A DNA stretch of 64,000 bases from contig NC_049901.1 of NCBI RefSeq assembly GCF_001411555.2, forward strand, positions 28,515,555 to 28,579,554, read 5' to 3'. This document shows positions 1 to 11,589 of the stretch, one piece after another. Under the pieces are notes generated by a model. The model was not told where the DNA came from. It was given only the letters and a program-made list of their open reading frames with translations, and did no database searches. Source of the DNA: Juglans regia (Eukaryota > Streptophyta > Magnoliopsida > Fagales > Juglandaceae). Positions within the stretch are counted from its first letter, which is position 1. The number at the start of each line of letters is the position of its first letter. The position numbers and the translations under genes are program-made.

Positions 1-2
1 AA

Positions 3-326
3 CAAACAACCATTTCTTTGCAATTAGCAAATCGATCCATCAAGTATCCACGTGGAATTATAGAAGATTTATTGGTAAAGGTGGATAAATTTATTTTTCC
101 TGCTGATTTTGTAGTGTTAGATATGGAGGAAGACCAAGAAGTCCCACTAATTCTTGGCCGACCATTCTTGGCTACGGGAAGGGCTTTAATTGATGTTCAA
201 AAGGGTGATTTAACATTGAGAGTGAACAAAGAAGAGGTTATGTTCAACATCTACCAAGCCATGAGAATTCCAAAAGAGCCAAGCACTTGTTTTAGGGTAG
301 ATGTCATTAAACAATGTGTAGAATAA
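3..326 (+). pseudogene. Ty3/gypsy retropepsin (protease) domain, partial
   Basis: The reading frame is open from the left edge of the window, so the start lies outside it and position 18 is not a true start. The product resembles the C-terminal half of the aspartic protease of plant Ty3/gypsy polyproteins (Athila/Tat-like). It shows the LQLANRS segment, a PRGIIEDLLVKVDKFIFPADF stretch, the flap-like VVLDMEEDQEVP and the very typical LILGRPFLATGRALIDV block. The catalytic DTG/DSG would lie upstream. The frame ends with TAA at 324-326 where a complete element would continue into reverse transcriptase. No RT, RNase H or integrase follows before the 3' LTR, so this copy is protease-only or internally deleted. 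Family assignment is from motif memory. Confidence 0.85.
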
Positions 327-2209
327 GCCTTTCAAGAAGATGCACTAACCGATCACCTAGAACGACCCTTGCAGTAGGATACATCACTTAGCAATGAAGT
401 GGAAAGGAATTGTACATTTATTCCTCTTGGAGATCACGATTGATGAAGATTGTAAAGTCTAGCTATAGACTTTAAAATAAGCGCTTATGGGAGGCAGCCT
501 ATAGAACTTTCTTCTATTCTTTTATTTTTATTTTTTATTTTTTATTTTATTTTTTAATAATTTGGATTTTGATATAGGTTTATTTAGCATGAATAAAGAG
601 CTGAAAATTACAAACTACGGCTGATTCACCATGAAACCAGGGAAGTTCCTTTCATTTCTTCAATCTGTCTCACTTTTGCATTACAATGAGGACATTGTTT
701 AGTTTAAGTTTGGAGGTGTAAACTCCTATAGTCATTTGGTCTTCTTGTTTGCTATTTATTATTTTTTTATGATTTTATAAGTCTTGAGTTGTTGGATTCT
801 CTTACCAACCATGTATTTGAGTATGATTGAATTCTCTATGACTCAGAAATTTGTAATTAAAGATAGGATTGAGAAAAGTTTTCAAAAAATTCTTTTATGT
901 CAGGCTAAGTTTTGTGGGTACTTTGATTTAAACCTTGACCTTGAACATAATTGAGCACATAGTCATTTTTTTTTCTTTATTCCATTTTGCTTATGAAGAG
1001 AATGAGTTGAATTAACTGGGTCAGGCTTTGCTCTAGAATCCATTGATGGAGCCTTGAGGCGAAATCCTAGTTGATACCAAATATTAGAGAAATGATCTAG
1101 GCAATTTTTTTTTTGTCTTAACCAAAAGGCTTTCCTAACCATCCTGATTATCATGCCATCATTACATGGTGTATTTCCATAGTCAACCCCCTTGAGTCTT
1201 ATTTTACATGAGCCTTTATTTATTCTTTTAACTATATAAATCATTCTCGTTCTAAGCCTGAAAAACCATGATTTAATTTTTACAGTTTGAGAAAATACTT
1301 TGGTGGAAATCTACATTTAAAGAGAAAGTTAGTTCAAATGAAATTTTACTTTATTTGATCAAAGCAAGTGAAAAAAAAAAGGTGAACGAAGAAAAAAAAA
1401 AGGTTAAAGTGGTTGAAGATTTAAAAAGGCTACAAGAATTGAGGTGACTGAACGAAAAGGTGGGAGGCTGAAAAATATATATATATATATATATTTTTGC
1501 TAGGTTTATCTTTTATTCAGAGGTGATTTATCAATCATGGTAGAAAAAAAAATTCAATAAGTCGAGTGCAAATCACTTCAAATTTTGTTGAAGGTGTACC
1601 TGGTATTAGTTCATTGATTACAGCAACAATAATATCACAAGTATGAGCAACTAGTCAAGAAAGAGTTATGGTTTGAATAATGTGGATATCTCTTTCATTG
1701 TTCTTTCCACTAAGTCTTTTCCCAGTTTGCATTGATTTTCCATATCCATTTCTTTCTTAGCCCTCACCCTGTGGCATGTCATTACAACCTGATTAAAGAC
1801 TTTTTGATCTATGATTTTGGTTTGACAACATTAGTGGAGAGGATTTTTGAAAATTGGACTTATGGGGTTAAGTTTAGAGAGAATTCTTCTGGTTTGAGTT
1901 GTTCTACTTTTATCTGAGTTTGCAGGTGGTTTGGAGTTGAATTGACTATATCACATACACACTCAAGGTCTTAGCTTTAGGTTGAAGTAAATGCTTAATT
2001 CTTGCTTGATAAATTGCTAAATTTTTTATTGATTTTATTTCTATCTTTGATGTTAAAAGAGTAAGATACTAGTGATGAAATCAAAATTCAGATCATGGCT
2101 TGGTGAGTGATGAAACTTCTCTATGGGGTAAAGTTGATAGTCTATAGTGGTCTTTTATTTATTTATTTATTTGTTTGAGGACAAACAAAGTTGTAAACTT
2201 GAGGGTGTT

Positions 2210-3164
2210 TGATTACTTGCATAATTTCTTATATTTATCACCTCTTAACTTTAAACTTTAGTCTAAATACCCTATTATTGGACTAAAATGTGGAAATGTT
2301 AATAGAAATCAATGGAATTAATGTGTATTCTTGAATTGAGTTTCTATTTATTTTGGGATACTCTTGAGCAGAGTTTTATGTTTAATTTCAGAGTTTATAA
2401 AAGAGTAAGTCCAAACCCATTCAAATTCAAAGGATTTTCAAGTGGGCAAAACATTGGAACAACCTAAGAACTTTCAAAGAGTGTAGGACTCTTCAAATAA
2501 GGATAATGATAGGGTTTGAGAGTAATTTGGATAGAGTCCAAAACGCGCTAGCAGACAGCATGGACACACTTTAGTATTTTAATCATAACTTCCTGCTCCA
2601 ATATCGAATTGATTCGATTCTTGATGCGTTAGAAAGCTATCTTAAAGGGTTACAAAGTTGATTGTAATAGGGATTTCCAAATTCGAATTCCTGAAGTGCG
2701 TACTTGGCTGCCAAGTTTAGTCCGAAAATTTAGGTGATTTTGTGTGTGAGAATATGAAGACATTAGGGTTTCTTTTCTTTCCTATTTTCTTCTATTCTTC
2801 TCTGAGAAAAATTATGGCTTTTGGATGTTTGTGGAGATTTGCTAACAAACAGAGAGAATTAAATTCAATTAGTTAGATGAGTAAAGCATAGTGAGGGATT
2901 AGGTAAAATCGATTTCCTAAAAGTTTTGTTTCTCATTGATTTTATCTTCGAACAATATCTTTGTTTTCCTTTGAGTATTCTCTTTGAATTAATTTTATTT
3001 TAATTTGCAATTACAACAATCTTAGTGACTTTTCTAAATAAAGTCAAGATTAGTATAATTTTAGTATTTGTCAAAAGTAAGTTACCAATCCCTGAGGACG
3101 ATACTCTTCTCATCACTTTACTATAAAACTATGATACTGTGCATTTGCAATTTTGCACCGATCA
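2210..3164 (+). repeat. 3' LTR of the protease-only Ty3/gypsy element
   Basis: The LTR begins TGATTACTTGC right after the polypurine-like tract and ends CACCGATCA, giving TGAT...ATCA termini and 955 bp. The last 100 bp carry the CCCTGAGGACGATACT block that is common near the end of plant Ty3 LTRs. The base after 3164 falls abruptly inside an integrase reading frame of another element, which confirms the right border. The expected target duplication partner of GTTCT (3165-3169) would lie left of the window. Confidence 0.75.
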
Positions 3165-4431
3165 GTTCTGCATTTTATTCATGATGATCCCTTAGCAAGT
3201 CATTTGAGATATTTAAAGACATACCAAAGGGCCAAGAGAGATTTTATATGGAAGGACATTAAGCATGACATTCAGAAGATGTTGAGAGAATGCCTACTAT
3301 GTCAGACTGTCAAGAATGAAACTACTGCACCGGCAGGGCTACTGTAACCCCTGCCTATTCCTCAACAACTGTGGGCTAACATTTCTATGGATTTCATAGA
3401 AGGATTACCTAAGTCTAATGGGTTTAATGTTATTTTGATGGTGGTTGATCATCTAACTAAAATGGGGTCATTTTATACCTTTAGCCCATCCGTACACAGC
3501 TTCCGTGGTAGCTGATTTATTCATGAAGCATGTTTTTAAATTACATGGCTTGCTAAAATCCATTGTTTCTGACAGAGATCCAGTGTTTGTAAGCTCTTTT
3601 TGGAAGAATCTTTTTACATTACAGGGTTCATCTCTCAACTACAGTTCAGCCTATCACTCTCAAAGTGATGGCCAAACCGAAGCCCTCAACAAATGCCTCG
3701 AAGGCTATTTCAGATGTTATGCAGGAGCAAAACCAAATCGGTGAGCCCAGTGGCTAGCCTTAGCCGAATGGTGGTATAATACATCCTATCATGCTTCTAC
3801 AAAACTTACCCCTTTTGAATCTGTGTATGGTTACCCCCCACCCCCCCTCATTTCATATATTCCAAGGGCATCTTCCAATGATTCAGTAGACCAACAGTTG
3901 CGTACAAGGCAGCAAACATTGCAATTACTCAAGGAAAATTTACAGCATGCTCAACACCGCATGAAACATTTTGCAGACATGAAACGAGTTGAACGAGAAT
4001 TTTCAGAGGGTGATTGGGTGTACCTGCGCCTGCAGCCCTACAGGCAGGCATCACTAGCTACCAGACGGAATATGAAACTTTCACCCCGCTTTTATGGCCC
4101 ATTCTAGATCACAAAACGCGTTGGAGCCATCGCATATCATCTTAACCTACCCACCACGGCAAAGATTCATCCCACTTTCCATGTTTCTTGCTTGAAGAAA
4201 AAGGTGGGAGCCCAAATCCAACCACTGTCGACACTACCACTAGTGGACACTCACGGCGAAATCCTTCCAGAACCCGAAGCCATAGTGGACCGCCGCATCA
4301 GACGCCACGGGAACAAATCATTTACCGAAGTTCTTGTGAAATGGTTTGAGATTTCGGATGAGGATAACACATGGGAAAGCTTCTGGAAACTTAGGCAACT
4401 TTACCCGCACCTTGTGGGCAAGGTGCTTTAA
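3165..4431 (+). pseudogene. Chromovirus pol remnant: integrase plus chromodomain
   Basis: This is a broken pol 3' end of a Ty3/gypsy chromovirus. In order it shows the integrase HHCC zinc-binding region (H...H then CLLCQ, about 3170-3330), a catalytic core with SMDFIEG, VSDRDPVF and DGQTEALN supplying the D-D-E residues, the GDWVYLRLQPYRQ segment, the HPTFHVSCLK segment, and a C-terminal chromodomain (VLVKWFEISDEDNTWE). At least three in-frame stops (TAA about 3346, TGA about 3743, TAG about 4107) and a frameshift near 3470 kill it. The N-terminal part of pol is absent because the protease-only element inserted at 3164/3165. Clade within the chromoviruses is not certain. Confidence 0.92.
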
Positions 4432-4442
4432 GAGGGGGAGCT
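4431..4442 (+). other. Polypurine tract of the chromovirus
   Basis: AGAGGGGGAGCT lies immediately after the chromodomain stop and immediately before an LTR start TGTTAG, which is the normal position and composition of a plus-strand primer. Confidence 0.8.
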
Positions 4443-6402
4443 TGTTAGGTTCCTCAATGGTGGAGATGGAGTGGCATGAGGAAACCCTAGAATGGAGGAG
4501 TGCGTACGGGAGAAAGGGGCAAACTGTGAAGTGAAGTTAAGTGAAGTGTTATGTTTGAAGTCATGCAAGTAAACTGAAAAAGTGGGAGATTGTGGGACGA
4601 TGTAGTTTGAATAATGGAAGAAGAAATGCAGTGTATGGAAGCTACACGGGCTGTTTTGATTTATCGCAATACTGTGTTTCACTTACTTGAAACGCAGTGC
4701 TCAAGGGCTGTGACCCTTTCTGTTTTAGTCCCTGTCATTTACTATCATTCTTACTATTTTCATGTATTTCAATTCTGTTATAAGTGTCAAATGTAACACC
4801 CCGTATTTTTAGTGTATTTTTTTTTTAACTGAAAGATTATTTGTTATTAATTTAAAATTTATTCTCTTATTTTAAAATTGTTGGATTTTTAGTTTATATT
4901 ATTTTTATGAATAGGTGACGAGACGGATAGAGACCGTATTCAAGTCATAGTTAATGCGCTGCAGGAGTCAGGTAAGCGGGGTTCCTATGCTGGGTTTTAT
5001 ACAAGCTAATAAGACTGAGGTTGATTTTATGAAAACTTGCATAATTTGTGTTGTGTTGGGAACTTATGAAAACAAAGATCAACCTCCGTCACTTATCTGC
5101 ATTATTCATGAAATCTGTGTGAAAAAGGAAAATTATATTCTGACATGCATTGTGTAGACATGAGCTAAATTTTGTCATGTGGTTTCTGAAATCTGGAAAA
5201 AGAGCGATATTGGGAATATGAAAAGTTGTGCATTTATTTGTTCTGGCTTTTGTGTTCAACATGTGTAAACTGTTCTGATTCTGTTTTGGTACTCTGTAAT
5301 TTTTTGATATAATATCTGAAAACCTTTGGCATGGTGTACTGGTTTTCGTATCTGACTCTGTCTCTGCTTTGCTCTGCTCTGCTCTGTTATGCTCTGCTCT
5401 GTTTGGGTTGGTACCAACTTCTCTGTCTCTGAGTGCACCCACTTTGGAAACATAGTGGTTTTATTGTGGTCTTTCCTGTGTGCACACTCGGGGCTCCGAG
5501 AAGAATAAAGGAAAGATTTCACCTCTGTCTCTGCCTGGTTTGGCCACCGGGGTTAGCACAACCCTACCACGGGGGTGAAACATGGTCTCTGCTCTGTTTG
5601 ATGCTATGTTTTGATCTGATGATGATACTCAGTTTATATTATGCCAAAGTATTATGGGTTGTACGTGTCTTAAAACCATCGCTCTGTTACTTTTGAAAAT
5701 ATGTTATGTTCTGCATGATAATTCTGAAAAATATTTTGTTCTGCATGCTATTCTTTGTAAATGCTCATGTTTGCACACTAGCATATGATTTCTGCTTACT
5801 GAGTTGTTGATAACTCACCCCCTATCATTATAATATTTTTCAGATGATGTGGAGAGTCCAAATGAGGACCTGGATTAGATTGCTGTTTGTGTTTAAGCTG
5901 AGGAGATGTTGGTAGAAGAAGGACTTCTGGTGTTCCTAGTTTTAATCTCTTTGAGTTTTAGTAATATCTTGGGTTTCAGCGAGATTTATGAAATTATTGG
6001 TTGGGTTGTTATGACTACCGGGAGGTTATGGACCCCTTTGATTTATTATTATTGCATTAAAGATTTTGTGGAGTTTGTAATGAGATTATTGAGAAGATTT
6101 GAGATTGATTTCATTTATGAAGTTTTTTTGGAGATTATTCTTCGAATGTGTTGGGAGACATGATTATGAGTGACAAGTAGTAATTCTCCAAACCACCCGG
6201 GTTTGGGGCGTTACACAAAGGTATATAGGGAAGGAGGGTAAAACGTAGAGCATTATCAGACAAGAACCAAGAATATTCTAGACTAATTGTGGAGGTTGGG
6301 TTGCCTCGAACAGACCCATGGCTGATTTGCTTGAATAAAATCCTTCTTTCCTTTTTCAACTTCATCTTTTCCACACGCAATATCTTCAAGCAATGCCTAA
6401 CA
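4443..6402 (+). repeat. Chromovirus 3' LTR, split by a solo LTR
   Basis: The LTR begins TGTTAGGTTCC at 4443 and ends GCCTAACA at 6402, so the termini are inverted (TGTTAG/CTAACA). Removing the inserted element at 4792-6215 leaves 349 + 187 bp, about 535 bp, a usual length. The right half contains the GGTTGCCTCGAAC segment seen near the end of such LTRs. The part 4443-4791 also carries short shadow ORFs without meaning. Confidence 0.8.
4792..6215 (+). mobile_element. Solo LTR-like element, family A/B, copy A
   Basis: The element starts TGTAACACCCCG and ends GGGGCGTTACA, so its ends are TG...CA and mutually inverted. It interrupts the chromovirus LTR, and CAAA stands on both sides (4788-4791 and 6216-6219) as a candidate 4-bp target duplication. 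It contains CT-rich DNA at 5341-5405 and one copy of the GGTTAG...CCTACCACGGGGGTGAAACATGG module near 5545-5585 that is repeated five times in copy B. No coding capacity is seen. Elements with these ends are usually LTRs; the parent family is unknown to me. Confidence 0.7.
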
Positions 6403-7640
6403 TATACCATAGGAGCAATGGTCGGTTTCAAAGGACCTTCAAGCTTGAGTTTATTGTAAACATTATATTGTACGTTATTTCATTTGTTTGGATATTGATT
6501 TTAAACCTTACGATTTGACCAAACTGATATGCTTTATTTTTTGGAATCCCGAATTGAAAATTTGCTTGGTTCCCTTGTTAAAAATCAAATCCGGCATCCG
6601 CTTCGTTTTTTCGGAGTCGAAATGAAGCAGATTCACTGCACATGATCGAAGGCGGAGTTGTGGAGGCTGGAGTCAGATTTTTAGATTTCAATTCCGACAA
6701 AGTCGACTACGTAACTATAATTGATGAAGAAAGTATTCCACCTCTTAACTCACATCATTTTGATTGGTCAAAACTTATGACATAATTCTTACCCACGTCG
6801 TTAATTTTTTGTTGGGTGTTTTGAAAGAATCGTTTTACTTGCAAGTCGGTGTAGTAATCATGGAAGAGTTCTTGATGAGTCTTGTTTAGTCACTTGGGTC
6901 GTGATTAAAAAAGAAAAAAAAAATCATTAATAGCATTTAAAAGACTTGGACGATCACCATTTTTTTATGGGTGAAAAAGTAAGGAGAGTGCAACCGGAGA
7001 TAACCTCCTTATACGAGGATAATCGCTTTGGGTCGTGAAATGCGTAAATGATGTATAATCGTTTTGAAAAAGAGTGAAATATATTATTAAAAAATTAATT
7101 TTTTTCTATATAGATCTTATATTTTATTTACTTTTTTCAAAATGATTACGCGACAGTTGTATAATTTACGATTACAAATATATTTTCTCTAATCATAATA
7201 ACACCCTATCGGTTGGGAACCGAATTGGGGGGTCCGATAATATTTAAAAAAGACTTGAAGCGGGTAGGAGCGTCAGATAAAAAGCTTGCTTGTATGTATG
7301 GTTTAGAGAATCTGTACAAGGTTTATGGATTCAGTACCATATATAATTACAACCTCCCAACCAAGTTTGAAGAGCCCAATCGTATGTTTCTGTTATAACA
7401 ACACCGAAAATAGAGGAAAAAAAAAAAGGGAAGGAAAAAGGAAAAAGTAAGAAACAAAACTATACTATTGGTTTACTACCTCCTAGAAAAAGCCTCCAGA
7501 ATTGCTCCCGCCTTTCCCCACTACGAGGACCCTCTTTTATCACTAACATCTAATATACAAATCAAGCCCATGAGTAACCCCAATTCAAAATTATGGCTGC
7601 AAAAACCATGTGGCACTCTCTCTTCAATGTATTGAATGCC
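6403..7640. other. Intergenic DNA without a supported gene
   Basis: The stretch is AT-rich with only short chance ORFs, including a 61-residue frame at 7213-7398 that matches nothing I know and has no coding-like neighbour. No RNA gene or clear repeat was recognised. Confidence 0.5.
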
Positions 7641-8016
7641 ATGATGATAGTTGGCCAGTAACATGATCAGGAGACATGTCATGATGAACAAATTTGGTAA
7701 GTTGTCTAACTTCGCATCTCCTAATTGGGTAGAGGGGCCAGAAGAAACTGCACCTAAAACTATTGAGAGTCCCTCTCAGAGATGAAAATGGGCCAGCAAC
7801 ATGATCATGAGAGATGCCATGATGATGGAATTTGGTGAGCTGTGTAACTTGGCAGCCCCTAATGGAGGAGAGGGGCCAGAAGGAACTGCACCAAAAACCG
7901 TTGACCCGCTTGAATTTGTTGTGTTCAACACTGATGAACTTGTGCTGCAAGCATGCAATCCCAATCCAAACACTAATAAGGTTTTCTTTCCTGCTCAAGT
8001 GGTTGCGGCAAAATAA
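7640..8016 (+). other. Duplicated coding-like module, unknown protein
   Basis: Two diverged direct copies of about 125-145 bp (about 7652-7783 and 7792-7910) read in the same frame. Both encode an NMI...MM..FGKL/FGEL segment, then a P-N-x-x-E-G-P-E-x-T-A-P-K-T block. The second copy continues into PLEFVVFNTDELVLQACNP and stops at 8014-8016. One TGA near 7782 separates the copies. The frame conservation argues for a coding past, perhaps an exon of a small gene or a retrocopy, but I do not recognise the family. It lies tail to tail with the X8 gene, whose stop is at 8044. The minus-strand ORFs over this stretch are taken as shadows. Confidence 0.35.
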
Positions 8017-8043
8017 ATGAAACTAACAGCTAGTTAGGAGATT

Positions 8044-10125
8044 TCACCTAGTGGATGGATACTGACAAGTCCCTGCACCTGCGATGAGGGTAAAAAGAGT
8101 ACAAAAGGACAGCATAATAATCCAATGTTACTCATTTGAAACTGCTTGATGTTATAAAACAAGAGCTTGCACCAAAAGAATACAAAAAGACAGCTTACTT
8201 GGATCACTGCTAGTGGTAACAGCTGTTCCTCCAAAGTTACAGCTATTTGGAACAGGGTTCTTTTGATAATACACATTGAACGCATATGATGCATGGTCAC
8301 GAATGTTGTTGGGGTTGTAACAACTTCCACCAGGCTGAATTGCTGAACAATCAGCACCACCATATCCACAGGCATAGTCTAAAGCTACTTGCAGCGCTGT
8401 TTTGGAGGCACTTTGACTAGCAACGCACCAGCTTGCTCCTCCTGAATATGCAGGTGGTGTAGGTGTAGAAGCAACTGGGTTTGCAATTGGGGTAACGGTG
8501 GCTGGAATGACTGAATCTGGGGTTGAGCTTGGATTTATTATTGGTGTTGTTGAAGAAGGTGTGGTTGGAGTTATTGTAGGAACCGTTGTGATTGGAGTGG
8601 TAATGTCTTTCTGGGTTGTGGAAATTGGCCGTGAAGTGAATTGTGGCTGTTTGTCTTCTTGGACTTTTGCCTTGACGCGCCCCATTGACATCTTGTTTGT
8701 TAAAGTGGAACCTGTACTTGAAGTTCAAAAATGGAGGTAAACTTTAGTTTTTATCTATAGTACTACTTTCCCAACATATATAGAGAATTCCTCGTGCTAA
8801 ATCTCATTTGGTAGACTATATTGACATAAAGTCTAATTAGTGCTCTCTCTTTATTGTAATACGAAAAGCGTAAAAACACATGAGGTCTGTTAATACTATT
8901 TAACGCACAAATTAAATTTTACTTTTATGTCTTTTTATTGGCATACCAAACACATAACTAATGTTGAAGCTCATTACATCACTAGACATAACAATATATG
9001 TATCTTAAATACATTCACGCGTAACGTGTTTGCACATAAATAATATATTTACATGGTGTGAGTAAAATATGATTCTAATGTCTCCAATTTGTTCGATAGG
9101 AAGAAAAATGGGATCCCAAATGGAGCTAATCAATTTTTTTTTTTTTTTTTTAAGAAGTTTCGAATTTCAGACTTCCATTTTAAAAGTTAGAAATTATTAT
9201 TTCTCTGTCTCACAGTAAGTGCCAATTTAACACTTCGTCCGAGATGATTATGGGCTGATAAACCCAATCCGACAGCTGGAACGAACTGTTTCAATAAGAA
9301 GAAAACGACACGAAATTGAAACAAATAGACTTGTGATGTGGAAAATCCCACTCCACGGAGGTCATAAGTATTAAACAACATAAAAAAAAAGTCACAAAAT
9401 CAGTAGGAAAAGGTCAAAATTTTGAAATCGAGCAAGCAACATCATTGAAAATTTGAAAAACCGAATAATTTGTACTAAGCTGTACCCAATTCAATGAGAT
9501 GAATCTGGTGAAAGAAAAATCATTTTCGAACAGAAAGAGAGAGAGAGAGAGAGAGAGCGCAGCAGCAGCAGCAGCAAAGCAAAGCAAAAGCAAAGAGATT
9601 CGAAGTCCGACATTTAAAGCATAAGAAGTATGAATTCAAAGCATAACCAGAAAAAGCACGAATCCAAGCCATAAGACCTGCCTTTGAATTGACAAAACGT
9701 TCATCCACAAAATCTGATGTTTCAATTAACCTCCCGGATCTGACGAAAGAAGAAAATTAAAGGAATAGATTTATGAATTCAAAGAGTAACAACTGAATTC
9801 GAATTATCATCTTTCTTCTTAGGACCCTTTGATGCCCAAGGACAGCCAGATAAGAGTAAGAACTATGATTTGAAGACAGAAATTACATATTTATAACTAA
9901 ATGAACATCTGAGGTTTAAGAAATCCTTTTGGTGCTAAGGAACAACGGAAATAACATATGAATACAAGTTAAAAGAAAGAGAGTCAAGTATTAAAGGGGG
10001 AAAAACAGCCAAATGGAGTTTTGCTAATGAAAAGAAGCAGAGCAAACCGGAGAAAGCAGCGCACCTGAACAGAGGAAATGACCTAGTAGGAGAAATATGA
10101 GACAGTTAAAGCCCCTTTCATCCAT
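8044..10125 (-). CDS. Secreted X8 (CBM43) domain protein, callose-binding type
   Basis: Assembled here from three exons: 10065-10125, 8199-8711 and 8044-8078. All four splice borders are GT/AG and the phases agree, giving 609 nt and 202 residues. Exon 1 encodes a signal peptide with a [14 protein letters not shown] hydrophobic core. Exon 2 encodes a Thr/Pro/Ser-rich linker (about residues 45-110) and the X8 domain starting at [11 protein letters not shown], with the [13 protein letters not shown] and CYNPNN motifs. Exon 3 adds [10 protein letters not shown], which supplies the sixth conserved cysteine. X8 domains bind beta-1,3-glucan (callose); family members act in the cell wall or at plasmodesmata. 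The C-terminus has no hydrophobic tail, so GPI anchoring is not supported, unlike many plasmodesmal callose-binding proteins. The long intron 1 (8712-10064) holds (GA)n and (CAG)n stretches. The start is the first ATG before the signal peptide. Confidence 0.85.
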
Positions 10126-11099
10126 CCTCAATCCTTGTGGCTTCTCTGTATCTAATGCCTTGTTCTTTCTCACCTGCTCTTCCTCTGTTATTGCTCTAAG
10201 ATTATCTACTTCTGCCTTTCACTTGGTTAGAAATAGAGAAAGTGAAGCAATGATATCTTGAGCATCAATCATTGTGTTGGGAAGAAGAGGGCGTGTACCC
10301 ATTGATATGAACATTAAATATATTTTCTAGAATAAGTGCATCGAAATGGACAGAGAGAGAGAGAGAGGGAGGGTGAGAGGGAGGGTGTAGGAAGTTGCAA
10401 GCAAGAGGTGGTGCAAAAAGGAGGGAAAAGTTTGGAAGAAGATTGAAAAAAGAAAAGTAAAGAGACAATTTTATGGAATATAGGTTTGGTATGTGGGCTG
10501 ATAAGTGATGATTGTAATGATGGCGATGATGTGTACATTTTGCCTTTCTTTTCTTTATGCTTCTCCTTTTACTGTTTTATAGGACGATTAATTCCAGTCA
10601 CCACGACCGATCTAAACGATTGCTACTTCTACACTTTGTCTCCAGTACGACAAGGGATATATATATATATATATATATTTTGTCGGCATATGATATAATT
10701 GATACAATTCTTAACTTCTAACATAGAGGCATGGAGTTCAAAATCACCCTATCTAACTAAAAATAATAATTACTTTAAGATATAAATGGTAATTGAAAAA
10801 AGGAAGATGGCATCTACGTATTCATCAAGTTCCAATTGTATAAATTTTATGTTAGTTTTTTATAAAAAAAAAAGTGGACCCTATGTAGAAAAATATGAAA
10901 AACTCATTTTTTTAGAAGACTTGTATATTTAAAATTTATATCTAACATTACTCTTCACAATAATGGGGCAATGGATTACAAGTTCACAATTTCAAAACAT
11001 TTCTTATGCTTAGCCTCTCAAGATTCACCCCCTCCTCGCCACTTCCCCACTACAACACAATCCTCGCTCACCAATATAACGGTGTCTCTAGGTGCAAAT
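10126..11099. other. Upstream region of the X8 gene
   Basis: On the minus strand this is the 5' flank of the X8 gene. A (CT)n-rich pyrimidine stretch at about 10346-10390, typical of plant 5' leaders, lies 220-265 bp before the start codon. A (TA)n microsatellite sits at 10658-10678. I see no convincing TATA box or other gene. The part 10970-11099 is the left flank of the LINE insertion. Confidence 0.45.
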
Positions 11100-11109
11100 A
11101 GAGATACGG
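11100..11109 (+). repeat. Target-site duplication of the LINE, left copy
   Basis: AGAGATACGG, identical to 16891-16900 directly after the LINE poly(A) tail. Confidence 0.8.
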
Positions 11110-11589
11110 GAGGGATAAAGCATTCTCCTCCTTTTTCTCTCTTTGGAAAAAGGGTGGAGCAAAGTGAGTGGGACATGAAAACGATTATAACAGAAGTAGT
11201 GGAATCAGGGTGGCGTAGGGTGGTAAAGAAGAATCGTACGGGGGCTGAAGGTGTGTGAGTACAGTGGTCATAGGTCTTTGCGAGTGTATCTGCGGTGAAG
11301 GTTCTCAACGTAAGGGGCCTAGGTGCTCGAAAGGTGGTCTTTGAGAAGGGGAGTGGGTGAGTAATGGAGGCTTTGGAAGAGAAATGGCGGAAACTAAGGC
11401 AACTGGAAGAGGAGGTCTCTAATATTGTTATAGAATATAATGTTCCTGAGGAACTGAAATACAAGGAGCAGAGAGCTTAGTGGGAAGAATGGTTTCATCT
11501 AGAACCATAAGCAGGGAGGCATTAGAGGCAACAATGGCGAAGATATGGATAATCAGTAAGGCAGCTAAAGCTCATGGAGGTTAGTATGA

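Larger units (their letters stand above)
1..3164 (+). mobile_element. Protease-only Ty3/gypsy element, 3' part with 3' LTR
   Basis: After the protease remnant comes about 1.9 kb of AT-rich, stop-filled DNA with two landmarks common near the 3' end of plant Ty3 elements: a GGAGGCAGCC block near 490 and GAGGACATTG/AAGTTTGGAGGTG at about 687-719. A second GAGGACAAACAAAG segment at 2177-2190 leads to a polypurine-like AACTTGAGGGTG directly before the LTR. The 5' LTR, gag and start of pol lie left of the window. The region 327-2209 holds no other gene that I can support; a (TA)n run lies at about 1472-1494. Confidence 0.75.

Noticed and set aside
7213..7398. 61-residue ORF
   Set aside because: Short, no motif, no neighbour support, in AT-rich intergenic DNA.
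8417..8740. Alternative frames over the X8 exon (plus 8498-8740, minus 8417-8728)
   Set aside because: The minus frame with six-cysteine X8 motifs and valid splice phases explains the stretch fully.
9539..9590. (GA)n followed by (CAG)n as a functional element
   Set aside because: Ordinary microsatellites inside the first intron of the X8 gene.
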